The position numbers were made by a program, and so were the translations under genes. From contig JAEWIG010000323.1 of assembly GCA_023387295.1 (NCBI GenBank), forward strand, positions 1 through 39,731: 39,731 nucleotides of DNA. Direction: 5' to 3'. This DNA is from Bacillota bacterium (lineage in GTDB: Bacteria > Bacillota > Bacilli > Bacillales > Cytobacillaceae). Below are positions 7,476-15,199 of the stretch, piece by piece. Below the pieces are notes generated by a model that was not told the DNA's origin, did no database searches, and was given only the letters and a program-made list of their open reading frames with translations. Every line of letters begins with the position of its first letter. Positions within the stretch are counted from its first letter, which is position 1.

Positions 7476-8570
7476 TTAATTTCCCTTCGGTGTGCGCATA
7501 TCTTTACCAGATAGGATTTGCTCAATCTCATCTGGTGATAATTTATAATTAAAGAATTTTTCATAGAATTCTTTGGTGATATTTTCTAAATCAATATCAG
7601 CAAACCTGTCTGGATACAAGGTTTTAGCTGTCCATACGATCGCAAGTGGTGTTTCTAGTCCACCAGGATGCCCCCAACGGGAAACACCATTAGGTAGTTG
7701 ATACACCTTGTTCGCTTTGACTGCCTTTAATGTTTGCCATGCTGGGCTTTCAAGAATGTAATCTCCAACACCATCTTGGTTAACAAGGATGACATCGGGA
7801 TCCCATAATAAAATTTGCTCTACACTAGCGAAGTATTTACTCTCAGTTAGCTTTAAATTCTCTCCAACGGAAACATTTATTGCTCCTGCAACTTTCAACC
7901 ATTCTGCAGGTAAAGACCCAGCAGGATCGGTTCTCGTAGCTTCCATCACAGAATGATAAACGCTAACTTTGTCCTCATCAGGAATATCCTTTACTCTTTC
8001 AGATACTAAAGCAATCATTTCATTGTAAAAATCATTGAATTGTTTTGCCTTCTCCGATTTTCCAAGCGCTTCTCCAATCATCGCAATGGATTGTTGTTGT
8101 TCTTTCATCGTATTGAAGTTAACGACAAGATAAGGAATCTTCAATTCTTCAAGCTTTCTCACTTCTCCTTCATCTTGAGCAGTGGACTCTTGAATCAAGA
8201 TGAGATCGGGATTTGCATGAGCAAGCTCCTCAATATTAATTTTCCCCCCTTGATGTGGAACAGCTGCATCCTTAATCGCAGGATTGATTTTATGTAATAA
8301 TAGATCTCGCTTCAGACCATTATTGACCGCAACAATTTTATCCCCGTCTCCTAACATGGTCACGACATGCCCCGTATAAGCATACAAACAAGCAATGCTA
8401 TCGACCTCTTTAGGGATAGCCACTTCTCTACTTAAGTAATCAATAACTGTAATTTCATCACTATTTTCATTTGTTGCAGTCGATTGCATTCCACTATTAT
8501 CAGCACATGCTGTTAATACAATAACCAATAATAAGATGAAAAAAGGTAAGTAATATTTTTTTAGATTCAT
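7476..8570 (-). CDS. ABC transporter substrate-binding lipoprotein (FecB/BtuF, HemV-2-like)
   Basis: This 364-aa lipoprotein has a signal ending LTAC with Cys22. The periplasmic-binding fold for metal complexes is visible: TVIDYLSREVAIPKEVDSIACL, HANPDLILIQES, YFASVEQILLWDPDVILVNQDG and GVSRWGHPGGLETPLAIVWTAKTLYP. The last motif is typical of the HemV-2/TroA-like group that binds heme, cobalamin or other metal chelates. It would hand its ligand to the FecCD permease encoded two genes upstream. There is no Fur box before the operon, which argues weakly against a classical ferric siderophore. The ligand cannot be named from sequence. Confidence 0.9.
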   Translation of the reverse strand: MNLKKYYLPFFILLLVIVLTACADNSGMQSTATNENSDEITVIDYLSREVAIPKEVDSIACLYAYTGHVVTMLGDGDKIVAVNNGLKRDLLLHKINPAIKDAAVPHQGGKINIEELAHANPDLILIQESTAQDEGEVRKLEELKIPYLVVNFNTMKEQQQSIAMIGEALGKSEKAKQFNDFYNEMIALVSERVKDIPDEDKVSVYHSVMEATRTDPAGSLPAEWLKVAGAINVSVGENLKLTESKYFASVEQILLWDPDVILVNQDGVGDYILESPAWQTLKAVKANKVYQLPNGVSRWGHPGGLETPLAIVWTAKTLYPDRFADIDLENITKEFYEKFFNYKLSPDEIEQILSGKDMRTPKGN

Positions 8571-8597
8571 GCTATGTTATCACCTTTTCCTTGTTCA

Positions 8598-9410
8598 TTA
8601 TTTTGCTACTTCGATAGGAATAAGCCCTCTAATCTGGTCATTGTTCAAAGTTACTGAGGAGATTAATTTCGAATAAATACTAAAGGTTTTTAGCATATTC
8701 TCTTCGGTTAATACATCCGTTGGATTTCCGATCGCCTCAAAAACATGATTATTCATTAAAGCAACCTGTGTGTTAACTCCAGAATTTTCAAAATAAAAGG
8801 CATGATTAGGAAAATGGGTTGCCATGATAATGGAGATGTTTTTCTCCTTAATTAGCTTAACGATCGTTTCCAAAATGATTAACTCATGCCGAAAATCTAA
8901 ATGTGCAGTCGGTTCATCCATTAATATGACAGGGGTTTCCTGCGTTAATGCTCTCGCAAGCATAACAAGTTGCGTTTGCCCACCACTTAATTGGGTATAA
9001 GGTTTATTCTTTAAATGAGCTAACCCTAAAGTTTCTAATGCTGATTCAGCGATGGCTAAGTCCTCCGCAGAAGGAGAAGAAAATGTACCCGTGTATGCCG
9101 CTCTTCCCATTAAAACGATATCAATAACCTTATAGGGGAAATTCTTTGCATGGCTTTGCGGAACATACCCGATACTCTTTGCTAAATCCGCCGGTTTGAT
9201 TTTACTAATTGGTTTGTTATTTAAAAGAATATTTCCACCTGAAGGCTTTAGATAGCCGAGGATGCATTCGATTAGCGTCGATTTCCCGCAGCCATTTGGG
9301 CCAAACAAGCAGAAAATTCCTCCTGTTTCTAGTTCAAAGCTAATTTGATTAAAAACTGGAGTTTTTCCATGTTCGAAGCTTAAATTTTCTATTTTAAGGA
9401 CTGGATTCAT
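8598..9410 (-). CDS. ABC transporter ATP-binding protein (FepC/BtuD-type)
   Basis: The protein is 270 aa from the ATG at 9410, which overlaps the permease stop (TAATG). An ATG three codons earlier at 9419 is possible. It has Walker A FGPNGCGKST (G37-S44), the Q-loop region IGYVPQSHAKNFPYKV, signature LSGGQTQLVMLARAL, Walker B VILMDEPTAHLD and switch His in ATHFPNHAF. The subgroup is that of iron-chelate/cobalamin importers. It powers uptake with the FecCD permease and the lipoprotein at 7476. Confidence 0.93.
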   Translation of the reverse strand: MNPVLKIENLSFEHGKTPVFNQISFELETGGIFCLFGPNGCGKSTLIECILGYLKPSGGNILLNNKPISKIKPADLAKSIGYVPQSHAKNFPYKVIDIVLMGRAAYTGTFSSPSAEDLAIAESALETLGLAHLKNKPYTQLSGGQTQLVMLARALTQETPVILMDEPTAHLDFRHELIILETIVKLIKEKNISIIMATHFPNHAFYFENSGVNTQVALMNNHVFEAIGNPTDVLTEENMLKTFSIYSKLISSVTLNNDQIRGLIPIEVAK

Positions 9411-10423
9411 TATGCCCATCCCCCTGCTTTTCTTTTTAATAAGTAAACAAAGAATGGCGCACCAATGATTGCCGTTAAAATACCTAGGGGAATTTCTGAT
9501 CCTGTTAAACTTCTTGAAATGTTATCGACCATTACTAAGTAACAGGCGCCAATTGAAATACTAGTTGGGATTAATAGACGATTGTCATTTCCTACGAGCA
9601 TTCTGCTTATGTGTGGAATAATCAATCCAACCCAGCCAATAACACCGCTTACACATACAGCTCCTGCAGTAGCTAAAGTAGCAGAGACAATTAATATTCC
9701 TTTCAATAATCCAAGATTAACTCCTAACGCACGAGCTTCTTTATCCCCCATAGAGAGAATGTTAATTCGCCAGCGTATTGAAATTAACCCGATAATTCCT
9801 AGTACCATAGGGATTCCCGCAATCATAATATCCTTATAGCTAGCAGAAGCTAAGCTACCCATTAACCAAAAAGTAATTTTCGGCAACTGATCATATGGAT
9901 CTGCCATATATTTCACTAATGAAATAAGGGCAGAAAAGACGGATGATACGATCGTTCCACCTAAAACCAGCATGACTGTAGGAGTCGTATTATACGTTTT
10001 ACCAATGAAATATCTTAAAACGACGGCTAAAATACCAAATCCAAAGGCAAACAAATAAATCATAATCGTCTGATTAAAGAGTAAAATCGCCAGTGCTGCA
10101 CCAAATCCAGCACCCGAGCTAACTCCTAAAATACTAGAGCTCACTAATGGATTGCGGAATACCCCTTGGAATGCAGCCCCACTTACAGCCAGACTTGCAC
10201 CTACTAAAACACCTAATAATGCACGCGGTAAACGAATATCCCAAACAATCGAAGCAGCCATTTCTTCAATACTATAGCTACCAAAGCCAAGCTTATTTAA
10301 AATCACAACAAAAACAGTAGTAGCATCCAACGGATATCTCCCTATTAAAAGGGAGACAAAAATACATAAAATCGGCCCCGCGATTAAGCTACTGTAAAAT
10401 ATCCATTTCTTAATATCCTTCAC
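9410..10423 (-). CDS. FecCD-family ABC permease
   Basis: The 337-aa polytopic protein has about ten membrane helices and belongs to the BtuC/FecCD family that imports iron siderophores, heme or cobalamin. Typical motifs are RLPRALLGVLVGASLAVSGAAFQGVFRNPL, SSGAGFGAALAIL and VSGVIGWVGLIIPHISRMLVGNDNRLLIP. It appears to start at GTG 10423, 21 nt after the stop of the Ig-like gene. Only one permease gene is present, so it would act as a homodimer. It is coupled to the ATPase gene by stop/start overlap. Confidence 0.93.
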   Translation of the reverse strand: MKDIKKWIFYSSLIAGPILCIFVSLLIGRYPLDATTVFVVILNKLGFGSYSIEEMAASIVWDIRLPRALLGVLVGASLAVSGAAFQGVFRNPLVSSSILGVSSGAGFGAALAILLFNQTIMIYLFAFGFGILAVVLRYFIGKTYNTTPTVMLVLGGTIVSSVFSALISLVKYMADPYDQLPKITFWLMGSLASASYKDIMIAGIPMVLGIIGLISIRWRINILSMGDKEARALGVNLGLLKGILIVSATLATAGAVCVSGVIGWVGLIIPHISRMLVGNDNRLLIPTSISIGACYLVMVDNISRSLTGSEIPLGILTAIIGAPFFVYLLKRKAGGWA

Positions 10424-10444
10424 CTGCTTACTTAGAAGAGAAAA

Positions 10445-11389
10445 TTACTGCTTTACATGCTTTTTTCTTCTGTAAAAATAAATCATAGCGGAGGCAATCA
10501 TAACTACTCCGATAATGGCAAACAAATAGATGTATGTATTTTTATTACTTGATGGAGTTTCAGCAATCTCATCAGTAGGTGCTGAAGCTTTTTCGTATGG
10601 TACTGATTTCGTCGCCTCTATTTCAGATGCAATAGTAGTTTCACTTTCAGTACTATCTTCATCTAGTTGCGTATTAGCATCTTGGTTATCGTCATCTGTC
10701 TTTTTTCCCTCATCATTTTCGACTGTTGTTTGATTAACAGCTGGCTTCTTATCAACCTTACTTTCTGAACTTGCTACATTATTGTTTTTATTTTCAGGTT
10801 TAGTTGTCTGAGTGTCTTTAGAAACAACCGGTTCACTTTTCGTTGTATCCTTATCATCAGGAGCTGGTGCTTCAGGTTTCGGATTTGCCTCTGGAATACT
10901 ATCATTATTCGTTTCCTGTTTTACTCCTTCTGTTGTAAAACTAATTCTCGTTTCCTTCCCTGTTGTTACTCCACTTTTTGACGTAAGCGATCCACTAACG
11001 ACAACGAAATAGGTTGTGCCCTGATCAAGATTATTTACGGGCGTAATGATGGCATCATTTCTTTTTTCAAATTCAATTTGATCATCTGCTAGAAATAGAT
11101 TGATAGGGACTTTTACACCGTCTTCCGTCTGTAACGAAAAACAGTTCTTATTATTTTCAACCACTTTCATATTGACGATGTTTTTACTAAAGGTCAGTTT
11201 GATTTCTGGTTTTAGTGAGACCCCAGTAGCACCATTATTAATAGTAGAGGAAATCAGAGCTAGTGGTTCATTTTTCCCTCCACCTGTACCACCCTCAGCT
11301 GAAGCCATTTGTCCGATAAAAAGACTTGATAAAACTAAGATGAAAAGAAGTATCCTAGCTTTTGAAAAAAACAATTCTTTTCTCATCAT
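10445..11389 (-). CDS. Membrane-anchored Ig-like surface protein, first gene of the operon
   Basis: The protein is about 314 aa if started at ATG 11389. ATG 11404 and GTG 11446 are also in frame and no start has a strong ribosome binding site. It has a signal peptide (RILLFILVLSSLFIGQMASAEGG), then an Ig-like domain of the same type as the LPKTG protein at 5250 (INNGATGVSLKPEIKLTFSK, PVNNLDQGTTYFVVVSG, ETRISFTT). A long Pro/Lys/Asp/Glu spacer of about 120 residues follows, then a C-terminal helix YIYLFAIIGVVMIASAMIYFY and tail RRKKHVKQ. No LPXTG is present before that helix, so it should remain in the membrane and reach through the wall. It is a likely relay between wall and importer. Confidence 0.85.
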   Translation of the reverse strand: MMRKELFFSKARILLFILVLSSLFIGQMASAEGGTGGGKNEPLALISSTINNGATGVSLKPEIKLTFSKNIVNMKVVENNKNCFSLQTEDGVKVPINLFLADDQIEFEKRNDAIITPVNNLDQGTTYFVVVSGSLTSKSGVTTGKETRISFTTEGVKQETNNDSIPEANPKPEAPAPDDKDTTKSEPVVSKDTQTTKPENKNNNVASSESKVDKKPAVNQTTVENDEGKKTDDDNQDANTQLDEDSTESETTIASEIEATKSVPYEKASAPTDEIAETPSSNKNTYIYLFAIIGVVMIASAMIYFYRRKKHVKQ

Positions 11390-11536
11390 AAAAATTACAC
11401 TCATTTCTTTTGGTTGGTATAAAACCAACGTTATTCTAATAACCACTTTATCTCTGTGGCTTTACCATTAAATAAATGAAGGTGACATGTAGATATGTAA
11501 AAATACCCTATGAAAATTCTCCATTTTTCATTATAG
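11390..11536 (-). promoter_or_regulatory. Leader of the Ig-like/ABC operon with three short hairpins
   Basis: On the minus strand a TATAAT (11530-11535) has no good -35. About 120 nt of leader follow. Near its 3' end are CCAC-N9-GTGG, GTTATT-AG-AATAAC and GTTGGT-TTTAT-ACCAAC in close succession. No B12 box, GEMM or other known riboswitch consensus was recognised. These hairpins could bind a regulator or control translation, since the start codon lacks a clear ribosome binding site. Confidence 0.35.
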
Positions 11537-11564
11537 ATAAATATAATTTTTATATCTGTGACAA

Positions 11565-11636
11565 AAGTCTAGTTTCGTCTAGTTTTGTTAATTCTAGTTT
11601 AGTTTCATTTACTTAAGTTTGTTTTTGTTTAGTTAA
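11565..11636. repeat. Low-complexity TCTAGTTT/TTAGTTT tract
   Basis: The stretch contains repeated CTAGTTT, TTAGTTT and AAGTTTG words on the plus strand with strong T bias. It lies upstream of the Ig-like operon promoter region. An inverted repeat AGAGTG/CACTCT follows at about 11646-11669. It may be curved DNA or degenerate tandem repeat; no function can be assigned. Confidence 0.4.
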
Positions 11637-11704
11637 AAGAAGTCAGAGTGCACAAACCTGTGTCACTCTCATTACAACACCCTATGTGCATATTAATTTC
11701 TGCC

Positions 11705-11844
11705 AACCATTTACACGAATTGACATATATATGCGTGATAGATTGAATATATGAACGATTTTTCTTTTTTTTGCACGATCCTCCATTTATTTGCACGATA
11801 ATTTAGATTTATGCACGATTTCTCTTTTATTTGCTCGATGATCT
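11705..11844. repeat. Degenerate 20-bp tandem repeats, core TTTGCACGAT (copy A)
   Basis: About seven consecutive half-units of 20-21 bp share the pattern TTTATTTGCACGATAA or TTTATGCACGATTTC, for example at 11785, 11805 and 11825. Divergence increases to the left. The same element occurs at 16091-16250. It carries no start codon or domain of its own and lies in the gap after the NUDIX gene. Confidence 0.75.
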
Positions 11845-11849
11845 AAAAA

Positions 11850-11879
11850 TCCCATGATGCTCTAAAAAACATCATGGGA
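11850..11879. terminator. Terminator after the NUDIX gene
   Basis: A perfect 10-bp stem TCCCATGATG / CATCATGGGA with a 10-nt loop lies 45 nt past the NUDIX stop codon. On the minus strand it is followed by ATTTTTAG. Confidence 0.8.
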
Positions 11880-11924
11880 ATTTCAATTTACATATAAATG
11901 GTACTAATTCGGTAACCTACCATA

Positions 11925-12374
11925 TCATAAAGACAATAAATACTGTTCAATAAGATTCTTTATGAGAGGGTTTAGACCCTCCGGTAATTCAGTCACTTTA
12001 AAAAAGCTCACTTCAACCGTTTCTTTACCGTCTGGTTTTAGAACGCCACCCTTAATGTCCTTTGAAACATATGCGATCGTAACTGGATAGAATTCATCTC
12101 CATTTGGTAATTTAGTATAATGTTGTTTTCCTGAAAAAACACCTACTAAATCAAGTTTACCAACTTCCATTCCTGTTTCTTCTAGAACTTCTCTTCTCCC
12201 TGCTTCTTCCGTAGATTCTCCTAATTCCATAAACCCACCAGGAACTCCCCAACGTCCATCGCTCCGTTTTTGCAATAAGATTTCTCCGAACTCGTTTATG
12301 ACAGCTACTGCAATTCCTACTAAAATTAGAGGCTGACTCCCAACAACTTTTCGTAAATCTTCAATATAGCCCAT
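11925..12374 (-). CDS. NUDIX hydrolase
   Basis: This 149-aa protein has a complete Nudix box, GGFMELGESTEEAGRREVLEETGMEVG, near residues 46-72, matching G-x5-E-x7-R-E-U-x-E-E-x-G-U. Such enzymes hydrolyse nucleoside diphosphates linked to another group, using Mg2+. VPGGFMELGES and the surrounding pattern (LQKRSDGRWGVPGG) resemble ADP-ribose pyrophosphatase/MutT-like members, but the substrate cannot be read from sequence. The ATG at 12374 has a good AGGAGG-type site. It has its own terminator and is separate from thrS. Confidence 0.88.
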   Translation of the reverse strand: MGYIEDLRKVVGSQPLILVGIAVAVINEFGEILLQKRSDGRWGVPGGFMELGESTEEAGRREVLEETGMEVGKLDLVGVFSGKQHYTKLPNGDEFYPVTIAYVSKDIKGGVLKPDGKETVEVSFFKVTELPEGLNPLIKNLIEQYLLSL

Positions 12375-12489
12375 AATTCCTCCTGTTATCTTATTTCTTA
12401 AATAAACATATTCGATAATTAGAAGTAATTTCCTTCTCCCGCAAACCTTGCCTTGATTGGGTAGAACCTTAATGAATCAACCATGCATT

Positions 12490-14415
12490 TTACAGTCTAC
12501 TATCAAGGCTCTTATTCTCAATAGATTTCTTTATCTTAGAAATAAACTCATCTAATTTCACTTCACTCGAACTCTCATGTCCATACTGCCTTACATTAAC
12601 AGACTGATTTTCAAGTTCCTTATCCCCGATCACAAGAATAAAAGGAACTTTCTTCATTTGAGCTTCCCTAATTTTATAGCCAAGCTTTTCATCACGTAAG
12701 TCAAGCTCAACTCGTATTTCTGTTTCCTTTAACCGATGAGCAATCTCTTCTACATATTCTTTATGAACATCATTTGATACAGGGATTACCTTTACTTGAG
12801 TAGGTGCTAGCCAAGTAGGGAATGCTCCACCGAAATGCTCTATTAAGATGCCAAGAAAACGATCAATTGATCCAAAGACGGCACGATGAATAACAACAGG
12901 GCGAACTTTTTTATTTTGTTCATCGATATATGTCAGATCAAATTTCTCTGGCATTTGAAAATCCAGTTGCACTGTAGCACATTGATGACTTCTTTTGAGA
13001 GCATCTTTAATATGAATATCAATTTTCGGTCCGTAAAAAGCCCCGTCTCCCTCATTAATTTTATAGTTAAACTTGAGCTTATTTAATACATTTGTTAAAG
13101 CACCTTCGGCTTGATCCCATAATGCATCCTCACCCATATAATCATCTGGTCTTGTCGATAATTCAATTTCATACTTAAAGCCAAATGTACAATAAACATC
13201 ATCAATGATTTTGAGCGCTAATGAAATTTCATCTTCAATCTGATCGGGCCTAACGAAAATATGAGCATCATCCTGGCAAAATGTACGAACCCGTAACATT
13301 CCGTTTAATGCACCACTAAATTCATGACGATGCACTTGTCCAAACTCAGCCATCCGGATTGGAAGATCTCGATAAGAATGAAGTTTGTTTTTAAAAATAA
13401 GCATATGCCCTGGACAATTCATTGGTTTTAATGCAAATCTTTGTTCATCGACTTCAGAAAAGTACATGTTTTCCTTATAGTGATCCCAATGCCCAGATCG
13501 CTCCCATAGCCTTTGATTCATCATCGTTGGTGTACGAACTTCCTTGTAATCATAAGAAGTTTGCAGCTTCCTTAAATAAACTTCTAGCTCATTCCGAATG
13601 ATTTGTCCATTTGCTAGATAGAAGGGCATTCCTGGCGCTTCATCCGAAAACATAAATAATTCTAATTCATTTCCTAGTTTTCGATGATTTCTTTTCTGTG
13701 CCTCCTCAACAAAATGAAAATGTTCTTCTAAATCTTCTTTTGAAGCAAAAGCAACACCATAAATTCGTTGGAGCACTTTATTATTGCTATCTCCACGCCA
13801 ATAAGCCCCGGATACATGTGTTAATTTAAATGCTTTAATTAACTTTGTTGTTGGCAAATGTGGTCCACGACATAAATCAATAAACTCTCCTTGTCGATAT
13901 ACTGTGACCACATCTCCTATTGGAATATCTTCTAACAATTCTAGCTTTAAAGGATCATCTGCAAAAATTTCTTTCGCCTTTTCACGGGATATTTCTTCAC
14001 GTTTGATTTCGAGATTTTCAGCAATAATTTTATTCATTTCTTTTTCAATCTTAGCTAGATCATTAACTGTGATAGGATGTTCTAATTCCATATCATAGTA
14101 AAAACCGTTTTCGATAACAGGCCCTACACCAAAATGTACATGCCCAAAAAGACGCTTTACGGCTTGAGCTAATACGTGCGCAGCTGTATGTCTCATGATT
14201 TCAATCCCATATGCTGAATCAAGGGAAAATAACTCAATGTGCGCATCTTCTTCAATACGACGAGTATAGTCATACAATGACCCGTTAACCATTCCACCTA
14301 CTGACTTCTTCCTTAAACTTGGACTAATTGACTGAGCAATCTCTTCTAACGATACACCTTTAACAAATTTCTTTTCATTCCCATCAGGAAACTTAATTAC
14401 AACATCTTGGCTCAT
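12490..14415 (-). CDS. thrS: Threonyl-tRNA synthetase
   Basis: This 641-aa class II synthetase charges tRNA-Thr. It has the N-terminal TGS domain (about 1-62, VVIKFPDGNEKKFVKG), an editing domain with HTAAHVLAQA (His73 and His77), the catalytic core with MNCPGHM (zinc-binding Cys) and the motif 2 region RMAEFGQVHRHEFSGAL, motif 3 VIHRAVFGSIDRFLGILIEHFGG, and a C-terminal anticodon-binding domain (VKVIPVSNDVHKEYV). The length is standard. Two T-box leaders precede it on the same transcript, so expression should rise when uncharged tRNA-Thr accumulates. Confidence 0.97.
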   Translation of the reverse strand: MSQDVVIKFPDGNEKKFVKGVSLEEIAQSISPSLRKKSVGGMVNGSLYDYTRRIEEDAHIELFSLDSAYGIEIMRHTAAHVLAQAVKRLFGHVHFGVGPVIENGFYYDMELEHPITVNDLAKIEKEMNKIIAENLEIKREEISREKAKEIFADDPLKLELLEDIPIGDVVTVYRQGEFIDLCRGPHLPTTKLIKAFKLTHVSGAYWRGDSNNKVLQRIYGVAFASKEDLEEHFHFVEEAQKRNHRKLGNELELFMFSDEAPGMPFYLANGQIIRNELEVYLRKLQTSYDYKEVRTPTMMNQRLWERSGHWDHYKENMYFSEVDEQRFALKPMNCPGHMLIFKNKLHSYRDLPIRMAEFGQVHRHEFSGALNGMLRVRTFCQDDAHIFVRPDQIEDEISLALKIIDDVYCTFGFKYEIELSTRPDDYMGEDALWDQAEGALTNVLNKLKFNYKINEGDGAFYGPKIDIHIKDALKRSHQCATVQLDFQMPEKFDLTYIDEQNKKVRPVVIHRAVFGSIDRFLGILIEHFGGAFPTWLAPTQVKVIPVSNDVHKEYVEEIAHRLKETEIRVELDLRDEKLGYKIREAQMKKVPFILVIGDKELENQSVNVRQYGHESSSEVKLDEFISKIKKSIENKSLDSRL

Positions 14416-14445
14416 AACCTAATCTCCTTTATCATTTTTAAATAT

Positions 14446-14740
14446 AAAAAAACACACCCATCCCTGTAAAAAGGGACGAGTGTGTTATAGACCCGTGGTT
14501 CCACCCAAATTTCCATCATTTAAAGAAAAGCGCAGGTGCTGGAGCTAGACAGTTCTCTAACTTCCAAAAGCTATACTTTCTTTTCTTTGATCAAATGACG
14601 GCTTCGTTTAAACTGTATCGTAGTTCACACGGTATTGATTACTATTCATTCACCAACACTGCTCAAAGGTGGTAAACAACTCTTCTGCGTTAGGAAGTTC
14701 CCAGCCTTGCCTTCCCTCTCTGTAAACCGTTAAGAATTGC
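14446..14740 (-). promoter_or_regulatory. T-box leader, promoter-proximal to thrS (second of two)
   Basis: On the minus strand the leader holds a specifier loop with ACC (Thr) at 14631-14633, the T-box GGGTGGAACCACGGG (14494-14506 region), and an intrinsic terminator whose stem AACACACTCGTCCC pairs with GGGATGGGTGTGTT before a T7 run (14446-14486). It lies about 30 nt before the thrS start codon. A 23-nt segment at 14530-14552 contains GGAGCTAGACAG. Confidence 0.93.
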
Positions 14741-14780
14741 TCTTATCCTCATCATTGCATGCAATATTTAATTGAATATA

Positions 14781-15098
14781 AAAAAACACACAATCATCCC
14801 TCTAAAAGGGACAAGTGTGTGTTAGCTCGTGGTTCCACCCAAATTCCCATCACTCAAAGAAAAGCGCTGGAGCTAGACAGTTCTCTAACTTCAAAAAGTT
14901 ATACTTTCTTATCTTCGCTTAAATGACGGCTTCGTTTAAACTGTATCGTAGCTCATACGGTATTGATTACTATTATTTCACCAATACAGCTCTAAGGCGG
15001 TAAGCAACTCTTCTGCGTTAGGAAGCTCCCAGCCTTGGCTCCCCTCTCTATAAACCGTTAAGAATAACTCATGTCCTTTTCTTCGCAACTTTGTAATT
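14781..15098 (-). promoter_or_regulatory. T-box leader, promoter-distal to thrS (first of two)
   Basis: This is a second full T-box, closely similar to the one at 14446-14740. The specifier ACC is at 14959-14961, the T-box GGTGGAACCACGAG at about 14828-14840, and a terminator ACACACTTGTCCC...GGGATGATTGTGTGT with a T run at 14781-14822. Read-through of both terminators is needed to reach thrS, which should tighten the response to threonine starvation. Confidence 0.92.
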
Positions 15099-15105
15099 TT
15101 AACTT

Positions 15106-15134
15106 AATATACAAGAGTACTACTTTTTCGTCAA
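15106..15134 (-). promoter_or_regulatory. Sigma-A promoter of the T-box/thrS transcript
   Basis: On the minus strand TTGACG (15129-15134) and TATATT (15106-15111) are separated by exactly 17 nt. Transcription would start near 15099, just before the first T-box leader. Confidence 0.8.
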
Positions 15135-15199
15135 CAATATTTATCATTTTTTCCTTTTTTTATCACAAATATTCTTTTAGACTGTTTTAAGAAGCATTC

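Noticed and set aside
10530..11471. Plus-strand Ser/Val-rich ORFs opposite the Ig-like gene
   Set aside because: They are antisense products of its low-complexity spacer and have no ribosome binding sites.
11390..11560. Cobalamin, GEMM or other known riboswitch before the Ig-like operon
   Set aside because: No B12 box, GGCAAACC/GCAAAG pattern or other consensus was found on either strand.
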